Positions 1 through 9,477 of a stretch of 64,000 nt of DNA are shown piece by piece. The translations under genes and the position numbers were made by a program. How positions within the stretch are numbered: the stretch's first letter is position 1; every line of letters begins with the position of its first letter. The stretch covers positions 868,001-932,000 of the forward strand of contig NZ_CP031843.2 in assembly GCF_003606325.2 (NCBI RefSeq), read 5' to 3'. Below the pieces are notes generated by a model, which was not told the origin of the DNA, made no database searches, and worked only from the letters and a program-made list of their open reading frames with translations. The stretch comes from Bartonella kosoyi (GTDB lineage: Bacteria; Pseudomonadota; Alphaproteobacteria; Rhizobiales; Rhizobiaceae).

Positions 1-297
1 ATAGGTAAATTCACCTCCACGTCCTGCTTCGTAAACAGGAAATAAATGAGGCGCTAAAAGATCCTTTTTATCTGCACTCGTACCCGCAGTATAAAGGGAA
101 GGGTGTTCAAGAAGCCAAACCTGTTCATGGGCCGTTTTTGCAAGAATTTTTTCCACACGTTCCTGCATGTAACGCAGCGCTTCAGGATATTCAACCAAAT
201 GATCACTTATTTTCCATTCAACGGGTGGATTCCCTAGAATTGCATTAAAATGATGTGATAAGTGACTACGATCCGTATGTTTCAATTTAAATGTCAT
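1..297 (-). CDS. lipB: Octanoyltransferase LipB, N-terminal part (cut by window edge)
   Basis: LipB moves octanoyl groups from acyl carrier protein to the lipoyl domains of 2-oxoacid dehydrogenases, the first step of lipoate assembly in the cytoplasm. Only the first 99 residues are here; the ATG is at 295-297 and the frame stays open to base 1. The segment [18 protein letters not shown] is typical of the family, and the visible part ends in GRGGEFTY, the start of the family motif RGGxxTYHGPGQ. The catalytic Lys and Cys would lie outside the window. Its upstream side faces the TPM gene, which is also on the minus strand and transcribed towards it. Confidence 0.9.
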   Translation of the reverse strand, partial: MTFKLKHTDRSHLSHHFNAILGNPPVEWKISDHLVEYPEALRYMQERVEKILAKTAHEQVWLLEHPSLYTAGTSADKKDLLAPHLFPVYEAGRGGEFTY

Positions 298-374
298 TAG
301 CAATATTTATCTTAATGTTTGAGTTTGTATTGTAATCAGAAAAATAACAAAAGCGTAAGATTAAGAGACACTTT

Positions 375-420
375 ATGAGAAATGCAATGAATTTTTAATG
401 AGAAATGTAATGAATTTTAT
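375..420. repeat. Tandem duplication of a 23-base unit
   Basis: Two adjacent 23-base copies, 375-397 and 398-420, both begin ATGAGAAATG and differ by one base in the middle (c/t) and one at the end. They lie in the gap between lipB and the TPM gene. No function is evident; replication slippage is the simplest explanation. Confidence 0.75.
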
Positions 421-444
421 TAAAAAAAACGCGTTACGTTCGTT

Positions 445-1296
445 TTACCATCTTCCTGTTGCACCACCACCACCTGATGATCCACCACCACCTCTGAATC
501 CTCCTCCTCCTGAATGTCCACCAAAAATTCCACCAGAATCTCTACCCTTCGTATTTAAGTTTAAAAACCAAGGTGTGAAGACAATACCCATCCAAAGATA
601 CTTTCGTGGACCTATTTTCTGACCAAAAATCATAGCAAGAATGGGTAACCCCATGGCTATAAAGAGAATGAAAAACATGATTGTATTTATAATCATTTCT
701 TCTTTCGCAGCTTGTTTACGTTGTTCTTCAACAGCTTTAGCTTTTTGTTTGAGTCGAAAAGAAAAATCAGCATCGCTTTGTGTGATCACTTTGATAATTG
801 CATGAACGGCTTCGACAATTCCTTTTTGATAATTTCCTTCACGAAAATGAGGAATCATAAAGCTATTAATGATGACAGAGGAAATGGCATCTGTTAGTTC
901 TCCTTCCAGACCATAGCCTACTTCAATACGTGCTTCACGTTCATTAGGGGCAATGACGATTAATACGCCATTATTGATTTCTTTTTGACCTAACTTCCAT
1001 GTGCGAAAAAGAGAATTGCTGTATGTCTCTATATCATTGCCCAAAAGAGTAGGGAGCGTTACAAGAACAATTTGATCTCCTGTTTGTTCTTCGAGTGTAG
1101 CGAGTTTTTCCGTTAAATTTCTCTTTGTTGCATGGTCAAGTAAATGAGCCATATCGTTGATATAGCCGGTTAAGGGAGGAAATTGAGTGTGTGCGTGAGT
1201 GACATTCCCCCATGTAATGATCAAGTAAAGAATGCTCAAAGAAATCCATAAACGTCGAAAAAAACGACGTTTTATAGCGTGTTCAAACGATTTCAT
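445..1296 (-). CDS. TPM-domain (YgcG-type) membrane protein with Gly-rich tail
   Basis: This 283-residue protein has an N-terminal hydrophobic segment at about residues 15-35 (LWISLSILYLIITW) that acts as a signal or anchor. It is followed by a TPM domain at about 40-190 with the family stretch NNGVLIVIAPNEREARIEVG, a second membrane helix at about 205-235, and a C-terminal tail made almost only of Gly, Ser and Arg ending in GRW. This is the classic layout of YgcG-like proteins, which often pair with LemA. Here the start codon overlaps the stop of the LemA gene by one base (TAATG), so the two are probably translated together. The biochemical role of the family is poorly defined; a link to envelope stress or photosystem-type repair in other groups cannot be carried over. 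Confidence 0.85.
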   Translation of the reverse strand: MKSFEHAIKRRFFRRLWISLSILYLIITWGNVTHAHTQFPPLTGYINDMAHLLDHATKRNLTEKLATLEEQTGDQIVLVTLPTLLGNDIETYSNSLFRTWKLGQKEINNGVLIVIAPNEREARIEVGYGLEGELTDAISSVIINSFMIPHFREGNYQKGIVEAVHAIIKVITQSDADFSFRLKQKAKAVEEQRKQAAKEEMIINTIMFFILFIAMGLPILAMIFGQKIGPRKYLWMGIVFTPWFLNLNTKGRDSGGIFGGHSGGGGFRGGGGSSGGGGATGRW

Positions 1297-1922
1297 TAAT
1301 TAAAATTAACCTTTGGAGTTTGTTGACTATCCGTATCGATGGTAAAAGTTGGCATCGGTTTAGCGTCACGAAACCATAATTTTGCCCAAATCATTGTTGG
1401 CATTGTTTTGAGGGCCGTGTTGTAGGCACGAACCGTTTCAATATAATCGCGGCGTGCAACGGAGATACGGTTTTCAGTTCCTTCTAGCTGTGATTGAAGA
1501 GCAAGAAAGTTCTGGTTTGCTTTAAGATCCGGATAGTTTTCGACAACTGCCATAAGTCGCGAAAGGGCACTTGATAAATTTGCTTGATTTTTGAGATATT
1601 GCTGCATAATTTCCGGATTATTCAACATATCTGCATTAATGTTGACTTGTGTTGCTTTGGCACGTGCTTCAATGACATTTGTGAAAACGCTTTGTTCATG
1701 GGCTGCGTAAGCTTTAACTGTTTCTACAAGATTGGGGATGAGATCTGTACGGCGCTGGTATTGATTGAGCACTTCACTCCATGCGGCGTGTGCTTTTTCT
1801 TCATTTGTTGGTATCGTATTAAATCCGCAGCCACTTAAAAATGGTATGAACCCTACCAAAAAAATAATGATTGAAAATTGTTTTAATATTTTAAACATTG
1901 AAGAAGTTTGTCCATTTAACAT
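1296..1922 (-). CDS. lemA: LemA family lipoprotein
   Basis: The protein has 208 residues. The N-terminal hydrophobic run ends in a lipobox-like LSGC, so it is probably a lipid-anchored envelope protein facing the periplasm. The rest is the helical LemA fold, with the conserved opening stretch RRTDLIPNLVETVKAYAAHE and the later NPEIMQQYLKNQANLSSALS. The ATG at 1920-1922 is preceded by GGAG about 12 bases upstream. LemA proteins are membrane-linked coiled helices whose molecular role is unclear. The coupling to the downstream TPM gene (one-base overlap) is the strongest functional clue. Confidence 0.88.
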   Translation of the reverse strand: MLNGQTSSMFKILKQFSIIIFLVGFIPFLSGCGFNTIPTNEEKAHAAWSEVLNQYQRRTDLIPNLVETVKAYAAHEQSVFTNVIEARAKATQVNINADMLNNPEIMQQYLKNQANLSSALSRLMAVVENYPDLKANQNFLALQSQLEGTENRISVARRDYIETVRAYNTALKTMPTMIWAKLWFRDAKPMPTFTIDTDSQQTPKVNFN

Positions 1923-2680
1923 AAAGAGGTCTCCACAGATATTTTATGTATCATATAGGGTTTATCTTACTGGTGGAAAGTATTTTGAATTTTATAAACA
2001 GCTATTGTTATCAATAAATTAACATATCTCTGCGTTTTTAGTACGCTTAAGTCACTTGTTGATATGAAAATAATAGTGAGAGTATAAATGTCATCTTATA
2101 AAAGATCAACGCTATTCATATCAATTATTCTTTACAGAAAATTATATTATTTTCATAGGACTTTTTTATTTCAGAACGTAGAAAATAACAATTGAGGAAG
2201 GGGAGAATGTCGGTATCAAGCTTATAAAAAGAAGAGGCCGTTCCCATTTTTCTTCCTTTAGAAGATAAGCTTAACCTATTGGATAAAAAGGCTTTTAAAT
2301 TATGGATAGCAACAATTATGAAGAAGGTGAAAAACTCTATATTGCAAAATGCAAAATGAAAAGTTTTACGGATTAGCTGATGATTATGATCACTATCCTC
2401 CTCGCTGCCTTCCTCACTTTATTTAAGATCATGTTTCTCCCTTTTAAGAATAAAAAGCATTTGTCCATCGTGATATAGGGATTGGAATAGGTATTGTATG
2501 AGAGGGAATTGTTAATTTTTAGGGAATGAACATCAGTATCATGCTATTTTCATCCTAAGGAATGGCTTTTAAAAAAGCATTTTCATTCAAAGAGAGATTA
2601 TATCTTTTTTATTTTATAGGTTTTATAGAAGGGTTAATAATGTTAAGAATTATACTTTAATTGAATAAAGAAAGAAAATT
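1923..2680. other. Gap with a decayed coding trace
   Basis: This 758-base AT-rich gap lies between the divergent lemA and hutH. I see no intact gene. A degraded methyltransferase-like trace is described separately (2361-2501). A 10-base inverted repeat (TTGATATGAA at 2059-2068, its complement at 2115-2124) has no obvious role. Promoters for both neighbours must lie here, but no clear boxes could be assigned. Confidence 0.5.
2361..2501 (+). pseudogene. Possible remnant of a SAM-dependent methyltransferase
   Basis: In one frame this stretch reads KFYGLADDYDHYPPR and later HRDIGIGIGIV, with stop codons in between. The first part resembles the start of class I methyltransferases (xYDxYRPxYP), and the second sits at the right distance to be motif I (VDIGxGTGI). 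The trace is short and interrupted, so this is a tentative reading, not a firm assignment. Confidence 0.35.
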
Positions 2681-4219
2681 ATGACGATTATACTAAAACC
2701 GGGTGAGGTAACACTTAGCGAACTTGAAGCTATTTATTTTAATGGTGAAGTGAGTAAACTTCATCATGACACGCATTTAGCTATCGAGAAAGGAGCGCAG
2801 CGCATTGCTGAAATTGCTGCTGGAAGCGAGCCTGTCTATGGTGTTAATACTGGCTTTGGGAAACTGGCTTCCATTAAAATTGATGCGGACAAAGTTACTG
2901 TTTTACAGAGAAATCTTATTTTATCCCATTGCTGTGGGGTAGGAGAGCCTTTAGCTGAAAATATTGTGCGTTTGATCATGAGCTTAAAGCTTATCTCTTT
3001 AGGAAGGGGAGCTTCTGGAGTTCGTCTAGAATTAGTCAATTTGCTGGAAAATATGCTTGAAAAGGGCGTTATTCCTGTCATTCCAGAAAAAGGCTCTGTT
3101 GGCGCTTCAGGTGATCTTGCTCCACTTGCTCATATGGCAGCTGTTATGATGGGAGAAGGAGAAGCGTTTTTTCAAAACATTCGTATGAGTGGAGCGCTTG
3201 CTTTAGAGAAAGCAGGATTATCCCCTATTATTTTAGAGGCAAAGGAAGGTCTGGCTCTTATTAATGGGACTCAAACATCAACAGCACTTGCACTTGCTGG
3301 GCTTTTTCGAGCTTATCGGGCATTGTGTGGTGGATTGTTGGCAGGGGCTTTAACGACAGATGCTACCATGGGGTCAACAGCGCCATTTCACCCTGATATC
3401 CATATTTTACGAGGCCATTATGGGCAAATTGCCGTATCGAAAACATTGGAAAAACTTGTAGAAGATTCAGAAATTCGTGCAGCCCATTTACGGGGTGATG
3501 AGCGTGTACAAGACCCTTATTGTATACGTTGCCAGCCACAGGTTATGGGGGCATGTTTTGATATTTTGCTTGCAGCAGCAAAAACACTGGTTATTGAAGC
3601 AAATGCAGTTACAGATAATCCGTTGATTTTAAGAAATGGTGAGGTTGTATCAGGGGGGAATTTTCATGCTGAGCCTGTAGCGTTTGCTGCTGATCAGATT
3701 GCTCTTGCTTTGTGTGAAATGGGGGCTATTTCTCAACGGCGTATTGCTCTTATGGTTGATCCAGCAGTCTCTTATGGTCTTCCGGCTTTTTTAGCCAACA
3801 ATGCAGGTCTTAATTCAGGTTTTATGATTGCTGAAGTAACAGCAGCAGCTTTAATGTCTGAAAATAAACAAATGGCTCATCCTGCTTCCGTTGATTCAAC
3901 ACCAACTTCAGCCAATCAAGAAGATCATGTTTCAATGGCTTGCCATGGTGCTCGTCGTCTATTGGTAATGAGCGAAAACCTTTTTACAATTATTGGCATT
4001 GAAACGCTTATTGCAGCACAAGGAATTGAATATCGCGCACCTTTAAAAACAAGTACTCTTTTGCAGTCTGTTATGGAATGTTTACGCAAAAATATTGCTT
4101 CTCTTAAGGAAGATCGCTATCTGGCTCCAGATCTTCATCAAGCACATATACTTGTACGTGAAGGGCATTTATTATCTGTTTTACCAGAAACAATTTTTCC
4201 TTCATTAAGTTTTCAATGA
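2681..4219 (+). CDS. hutH: Histidine ammonia-lyase HutH
   Basis: HutH removes ammonia from L-histidine to give trans-urocanate, the first step of histidine breakdown, in the cytoplasm. The protein is 512 residues, the usual length. The self-forming MIO cofactor triad Ala-Ser-Gly is at 142-144 inside [16 protein letters not shown], and the catalytic Tyr is at 53 in [10 protein letters not shown], so it looks active. No hutU, hutI or hutG lies beside it. The next well-recognised gene on the same strand, 1.2 kb downstream, is a permease of the type that imports proline or histidine, which suggests a histidine import and deamination pair. Confidence 0.95.
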   Translation: MTIILKPGEVTLSELEAIYFNGEVSKLHHDTHLAIEKGAQRIAEIAAGSEPVYGVNTGFGKLASIKIDADKVTVLQRNLILSHCCGVGEPLAENIVRLIMSLKLISLGRGASGVRLELVNLLENMLEKGVIPVIPEKGSVGASGDLAPLAHMAAVMMGEGEAFFQNIRMSGALALEKAGLSPIILEAKEGLALINGTQTSTALALAGLFRAYRALCGGLLAGALTTDATMGSTAPFHPDIHILRGHYGQIAVSKTLEKLVEDSEIRAAHLRGDERVQDPYCIRCQPQVMGACFDILLAAAKTLVIEANAVTDNPLILRNGEVVSGGNFHAEPVAFAADQIALALCEMGAISQRRIALMVDPAVSYGLPAFLANNAGLNSGFMIAEVTAAALMSENKQMAHPASVDSTPTSANQEDHVSMACHGARRLLVMSENLFTIIGIETLIAAQGIEYRAPLKTSTLLQSVMECLRKNIASLKEDRYLAPDLHQAHILVREGHLLSVLPETIFPSLSFQ

Positions 4220-4622
4220 TATTTGTTTTAAGGTTAATGAGGAAGGGCGGATATTAAATTTTGAAACTTCCTCATATAAAAATATAGAAAATCAATACTA
4301 TATTTCAATTAGTTAATCAATTGTGTATATATCTTCTGTTCGTAATCAACTATATATATTTTACTTTATAGTGATCTGAATTTATCATCATAATTTTATA
4401 ATCTATAAAATTGAAGTAAATATAATTTATGATTTCTATTAGAGATTTTTAATTTAAATAATATCCAAAAATTATATATTGTAATATTATGTTTTTATAA
4501 TTATAAATTATATTATATGCATTATTTTAAATAAAAATTTTATTTTATATTCTTCTTATTTGTTAATACTTTATGAGTTTTATAGTTCATTTTTTGTATT
4601 TTAATTAAAAAAGGAGAAATAA
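4220..4622. other. Very AT-rich gap
   Basis: The 403 bases between hutH and the small secreted-protein gene are almost entirely A and T, with many short repeats of TATA/ATAAT type. I see no open frame of note. Such composition favours a promoter region for the downstream gene, but no specific boxes are assigned. Confidence 0.5.
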
Positions 4623-4985
4623 ATGTTTAAAAGTACTAGATTAGGTATTTTAACAACAATTCTTTTTTGTTTTTCACAAACTCTTGAGGTTCATGCAAAT
4701 TTTAGGAGAGGTAGCTTTCCAGAGGGAATTTTTATTATGATGGTGTCTCAAGAGAAGAAGCCTCTTGTTTCGGCGAAAAACAAAGGTTTGATTTCTATCT
4801 CAGAGAGAACTCCTAGAGATAAGGTGGATGCTATCATTGGACCAACAGTTAAAGATGCTATTTTTACTGTATATTTTTTTTTCATTGGAAAGCTTGTCGT
4901 TAGGGCAGTTGGAGTTCTTAAAAGGTGGGTTGTAGATACACTGTCTCATACCTTTGAAAACTGGCGAGATTCGTATTATCATTGA
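4623..4985 (+). CDS. Small secreted or membrane protein of unknown function
   Basis: This 120-residue protein has a strong ribosome site (AAAAGGAGAAATAA before ATG). The first 26 residues form a signal peptide (LGILTTILFCFSQTLEVHA, with a cleavage-like VHA). A second hydrophobic segment near residues 77-95 (DAIFTVYFFFIGKLVVRAVG) would span or hug a membrane, and the end is basic and aromatic. I do not recognise a family. It is transcribed in the same direction as hutH and the permease but is separated from both by about 400 bases, so it is probably its own unit. Confidence 0.7.
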   Translation: MFKSTRLGILTTILFCFSQTLEVHANFRRGSFPEGIFIMMVSQEKKPLVSAKNKGLISISERTPRDKVDAIIGPTVKDAIFTVYFFFIGKLVVRAVGVLKRWVVDTLSHTFENWRDSYYH

Positions 4986-5435
4986 TTGAACTATTCAATT
5001 GGCGTAAAAAATTTGTTTGTGGGGCCAAAGAGAGTTTGCTTAAAGTAACAAAAAATTGATTGCACGCTTGTTAATACGTTTGTTATGAATTTTTAGGCTT
5101 CTATTTCGGTGTACTGAGATAGAAGCCTGAAAGTTCACGCTACATTAAGGCTAATTTTCTTTGTAAAAAGCCATGGAATACGAAATGAATTAAATGACAA
5201 TTATAAAAAAATTCATTATCACTTTATTTCAATAAAATAATACAAAATTGCAGGTTATAAAAACTGTATAATTTGCCATATAAGTATTTTTTATTGTTTA
5301 GAGCAAAGCGTTGGACTGGCTGGTTTTTGATGTTTTTTGAAATATATTCGTGAAAGAAACATGAGACTTTATTTATCATAAAGCTGTTTATTGTGGTGTG
5401 GATTTTCACAAACATTTTAATAAAGAAGGAAAGTA
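4986..5435. other. Gap with one stem-loop
   Basis: No gene is seen in these 450 bases apart from the hairpin at 5095-5128. The last 20 bases contain the ribosome site (AGAAGGAAAGTA) of the permease gene. Confidence 0.5.
5095..5128. other. Perfect 10-base stem-loop
   Basis: AGGCTTCTAT at 5095-5104 is complementary to ATAGAAGCCT at 5119-5128, with a 14-base loop. It sits 110 bases past the small secreted-protein gene and may end its transcript. No run of T follows on the plus strand, so it is not a textbook intrinsic terminator. Confidence 0.5.
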
Positions 5436-6830
5436 ATGGCAAGAAATGAACTGAAACGAGGGATGAGTAAGCGCCAAGTTATTTTTTTAGCTCTTGGCTC
5501 TGCTATTGGAACAGGTCTTTTTTATGGATCGGCCCAAGCAATTAAGCTTGCAGGTCCCAGTGTTTTGATTGCCTATTGTATTTCTGGTTTAGCTATTTTT
5601 ATGGTTATGCGGGCTTTAGGAGAGATGATCCTTCATAATCCATTACCTGGTTCTTTTGCGCGTTATGCGGCAAATTACATATCGCCATTGGCAGGTTTTT
5701 TAACGGGGTGGACATATGTATTTGAGATGATTCTTGTTGGTTTGGCTGATATTACAGCTTTTGCCACTTATATGGGGTTTTGGTACCCTGATGTTGCTCC
5801 TTGGATATGGGCATTGAGTATTACACTCATCATTACAGGTATTAATTTAGCTGCTGTAGAAGTCTATGGTGAGCTAGAATTTTGGCTGTCTTCTATTAAA
5901 GTGATCGCTATCATTGCAATGATTATTTTAGGCATAGCAATTATTTTTTGGGGAGGGGGGGAAGATTATCATTCTTCTACTGTTACTGTTCATAATTTAT
6001 GGAAGAATGGTGGTATTTTCCCCAATGGTTGGTTTGGTTTTTTAGCTTGCTTTAGTGTTGTTGTTTTTGCTTTTGGTGGTATAGAAATCATTGGCATGGC
6101 AGTCATGGAAGTTCAAAACCCTCATCAAACGATTTCAAAGGCAATTAATTCTACTCCATTTCGTATTTTGCTTTTTTACATCATGACATTAGCTATTTTA
6201 ATGTCTCTTTATCCTTGGAATGAGATTGGTCTTATGGATAGTCCTTTTGTATCCATTTTTGAAAATCTTGGGATTTCATATGCAGCAAATATTTTAAATA
6301 TTGTTGTTGTTACAGCGGCTATTTCGGCAATGAATAGTGGAATGTATGGTGCTTGTCGTATGATCCATGGTTTATCGCAGGAGGGTTATGCTTTAAAGAA
6401 GTTTCAATATTTATCAAAAAACGGTATACCAGTTTTTGTTATTTTGATGATCTTCATTATTTTTCTTCTTGGTGCTGTCCTTAATTATTTTTATCATGAA
6501 AAGCTTTTTTTTCTTATTGCAGCAATGGCAACGTTTGCGACAGTTTTTGTTTGGATGATGATTCTACTTTCGCAAATTTTTATGCGAATTAAGATGCCTA
6601 AAGAAGAACAGAATGCTTTAAATTTTCCCATTCCATTTTGGCCGATAGGATCAATTTTTTCTATTTTATTTATGGTTTTTATTTTTATTCTCTTATGGTA
6701 CTTTGATGAGACGCGACCAGTTTTAATTGTTGGTGTTGGTTGGATTGCTTGGCTTGTTATTTGTTTCTATGTCCTTAAGCTTTACAATTTTAAGCAAAAA
6801 AACTGCAATAAAACAAAGATTATAAATTAA
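5436..6830 (+). CDS. Amino-acid permease, APC superfamily (ProY/HutT-like)
   Basis: This is a 464-residue inner-membrane transporter with about 12 membrane segments. The N-terminus LGSAIGTGLFYGSAQAIKLA carries the APC-family GSxIGTGLF motif, and MRALGEMILHNP and FGGIEIIGMAVMEVQNP are also family hallmarks. From memory its whole length resembles E. coli ProY, part of a group that includes HutT-type histidine carriers. With hutH 1.2 kb upstream, histidine uptake is a reasonable guess, but proline or another amino acid is possible. A run of seven G at 5955-5961 lies inside the gene in a loop between helices and is a potential slippage site; the frame is intact here. Confidence 0.85.
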   Translation: MARNELKRGMSKRQVIFLALGSAIGTGLFYGSAQAIKLAGPSVLIAYCISGLAIFMVMRALGEMILHNPLPGSFARYAANYISPLAGFLTGWTYVFEMILVGLADITAFATYMGFWYPDVAPWIWALSITLIITGINLAAVEVYGELEFWLSSIKVIAIIAMIILGIAIIFWGGGEDYHSSTVTVHNLWKNGGIFPNGWFGFLACFSVVVFAFGGIEIIGMAVMEVQNPHQTISKAINSTPFRILLFYIMTLAILMSLYPWNEIGLMDSPFVSIFENLGISYAANILNIVVVTAAISAMNSGMYGACRMIHGLSQEGYALKKFQYLSKNGIPVFVILMIFIIFLLGAVLNYFYHEKLFFLIAAMATFATVFVWMMILLSQIFMRIKMPKEEQNALNFPIPFWPIGSIFSILFMVFIFILLWYFDETRPVLIVGVGWIAWLVICFYVLKLYNFKQKNCNKTKIIN

Positions 6831-7699
6831 AAAGAAAAAATGGATGCCTTCAGAAGAACGGGCATTCGATTTTTATCTTCCAAAGATCGGGATAATCTAA
6901 ACTGAAAACAATCTGCTCGTTATCGTTTTGCTTTGAACGCCTTTGTAAACCATTGTTTATAATAACAATCTCATCATATAAATATCAGGTATTTTTTGAT
7001 GGTAAGCTGTATCATTGATAATCATGCCATCAATATAAGTATTTCATGTTAAAATGCCTAATATGTGCAAATATATTTTACCAGATACAGGGCTATAGGG
7101 GAGTACCTTTTTTCTAAAATTATTATTGAAGTTTTGTTTTACAAGAGAATTTATTGTGAGAATTATTTTTATTGTTTGATTTATGTTTTTTTAATTTATA
7201 CTCAACCGAGCCAATAAATTATTTTATAAGCTTTTTTAAAATTCAGTTTTTAAATTTTTTTATTTAAGAAATCGCTAATCTTTTAAAAGCGAAGGTGGCT
7301 TTATTATACATTTCCCTGTAAAGAAGCGCTGGAGTTTTCTGCGTCTTTTAAAAGGATATTGCGGTTATAGAGGGTAAAGAGGAGGAGTTTTTTATTTTTA
7401 TTATCATTTCTCAAAGAGAATTGGTGTAGGTAGAAAATGCAGATAACAGAGTCATTGGGGCATTGTACTATTGTGTTTGCAAAAGCTTTAATAAAGAAGC
7501 AGTAAGATATCACAATACAATCTCATAGAAGAGTCAATCTAAGAAAACGGTGGGCGTATGACTATTTTTTCACGATACTGTTATGGCTATCAAAAGAGTA
7601 GGAAGCAAGCTTTACTTTTTTATAAACTTATGTTTTGTTGACTGTTTTTTGCGGATTTTTGTTACAAAATTAATAATATCGATACAGGGCTAATTTTTA
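6831..7699. other. Long non-coding gap before the exoprotein relic
   Basis: No convincing gene is seen in these 870 AT-rich bases. A short minus-strand frame near 7304-7513 lacks a ribosome site and any recognisable feature. The gap probably includes further decayed upstream parts of the haemagglutinin-like gene that starts to be readable near 7700. Confidence 0.4.
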
Positions 7700-8706
7700 T
7701 CATAAGTGGACAAAGGACAAAATGCGTTTTGTAACTGTATTGAGGACCAAAATGATGCAATGTTATCATCAAAGGTGCACAAAAGAAGTATGATCAGCAA
7801 GAACAATCCTCAGAAAATTGTTTCTTGCATCAGAAATCTGCCAATACATTTCAATCGCATACTACAACGGTTTCCTTTATTCTTGGGGCGACGGGCAATA
7901 TTGACGTGGATGCAAGAAAAGAAGCTATAGTTACTGCTTCTCATATGATTTCAGATCAAGATATCAACGAGATAGGACAAAGAGTGACGATTGATGGCAT
8001 GACAGAACCATCATAGCAGCTATTCACAGACGCATGAAACGGGTTTTGTGTTGATTTGGGCAAGGGATTTGTTTCGATATACAGGAGTGAGGGAAAATCG
8101 CAAAATGAGGAAAGTTTTGAACATCAAGGACCTTCTCTCAATGGGAAAAATATTACCATCATTGCCAAAAAAGACGATATAACGGTTTATGGTGGCGGAA
8201 TACCAAAAATTTTTGAAGAAATAACTTTGGGGGGTGAGCAATTGAACACGAGAAGCAAAAGATCTGATGTATGTCTATAGTAACACAGGATTGCATTTTT
8301 ATGCCATAGTCGTAGCTGTTTGACAGGCTTTAATGCGCTGTATTCTTTCAAAAAAGAAGGTGTTCACGGGATAGCTAACGAAAACACGAATATCAGTTTC
8401 TATGGACCAGCGGTGAATACTTTGGTTGCAGCAGGTCTATTAGGTTATGTGAGTGATGGCAAACAAATCAGTGTTGGCTTTGATGGGCATAGAGATGACT
8501 TTGTAAGCAGAGTGATTGGCGGCAATGGCTATACTTACGAGACAGCACTTGCTGGCAGCAACTGGTGGAAAGAAGCATGGAAAATGTTCACAGCCCCTTA
8601 CAATCTTCATACTTGCTTTGGAGATGCGGAAAATAAGTGTAGGATATTTTTCGGCTCATCTCATCTAGAACAAAAACCTCGAATTAGATCATGGAGTAAA
8701 AAATGA
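7700..8706 (+). pseudogene. Relic of a filamentous haemagglutinin-like exoprotein (3' part)
   Basis: Several frames in succession carry pieces of one secreted beta-helix protein, broken by frameshifts and stops. They are DQNDAMLSSKVHK (near 7750), FILGATGNIDVDARKEAIVT up to a stop at 8014, then EESFEHQGPSLNGKNITIIA and KKDDITVYGG, IEHEKQKI at 8241-8264, VYSNTGLHFYA, and a last open stretch at 8320-8706. The pattern G-x-NI-x-AKxDDI resembles the haemagglutinin repeats of FhaB/CdiA-type two-partner secretion proteins. The final 129 codons (NWWKEAWKMFTAPYNLHTCF) would be the C-terminal tail. Its stop codon overlaps the ATG of the next lipoprotein relic (ATGA at 8703-8706), so the two genes were once coupled. 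No transporter partner (FhaC) is in the window. Confidence 0.65.
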
Positions 8707-9115
8707 AACAAATTCTAAAGCTATTAGGTGCTGTAACTTTGTAGGTATTGCAGGATGTTAGTTTAATAAAACTCCTGGAGGGTATTTGAGTGCGTGGGAG
8801 AAGCCGGGAGCAGATTTTACTGAGATAGGAAAAGCTTTGCTAGAATGTAACATGCCAACCCCGTATAATGTCGATCCAGAAAACAGAAAGAATAGCATTA
8901 ATTCAAAAACAACAATTTATGCTTGCATGCTCCAAGCAGGGTTCCTCTATAAAGATGAAGAGGTAGCAAGAGCGGGAGGGCTATGTTATACTTTTAGAGC
9001 TGAAAACCTTTCCATTTGTCGTCCAGATGCAGTCATCCCCTAGCGCAGTGTCAAGAAGCGCGTAAACAGCCTGTTTTGTAAAAAACGTCCAGAACAATAT
9101 GAATGCTATCCTTAA
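8703..9115 (+). pseudogene. Broken lipoprotein gene, first of three tandem paralogues
   Basis: The gene begins MKQILKLLGAVTL and then hits TAG at 8742. The reading continues one frame over as VGIAGC, where a second TAG follows the lipobox Cys, then SAWEKPGADFTEIGKALLEC, YACMLQAGFLYKDE and ICRPDAVIP. A third stop (TAG at 9041-9043) takes the place of the Gln found in the next paralogue, after which RSVKKRVNSLFCKKRPEQ still matches. So one frameshift and two nonsense changes have inactivated a protein close to the one at 9478-9879. Its ATG overlaps the stop of the haemagglutinin-like relic. Confidence 0.75.
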
Positions 9116-9477
9116 GTTTTGCTATTTGTGGAAACTACAATCCCCACCTCTATATGTCCCCATGCTTGTACGGAATTATTTCCTCAACCAACCGTCCTGA
9201 CGCTATTTATCTATGGGAGCGACAAATGTAGGCGCAAAAATTTATAAAAATATCTATTTCAATTGTAATCAAAATGTTGATAATAATTATAAACATAACG
9301 TTGATAGAATATGATTTTAGTAGTAATTTTACTGTATTTTTGATATAATATTAGTGGCGTATCATCGGAAAAAGATAATGAAGGGGATAATGTCCATCAT
9401 TGTTTTGCAATAAAAAAACAACATATAAATAATTTATGGATTGTTTCGTGGTATCAAAATTATTCAAGGATAGGAAA
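9116..9477. other. Gap between first and second lipoprotein copies
   Basis: These 362 bases hold no open gene. A short frame near 9190 reads PDAIYLWER, faintly like the WEKPG region of the lipoproteins, but it is too short to call. The end carries the ribosome site AAGGA (9467-9471) for the second lipoprotein. Confidence 0.4.

Noticed and set aside
7304..7513. 69-codon minus-strand frame
   Set aside because: It has no ribosome site, no recognisable composition and sits in a decayed gap.
9190..9225. PDAIYLWER as a fourth lipoprotein copy
   Set aside because: Only a few residues resemble the WEKPG region; too short to separate from chance.
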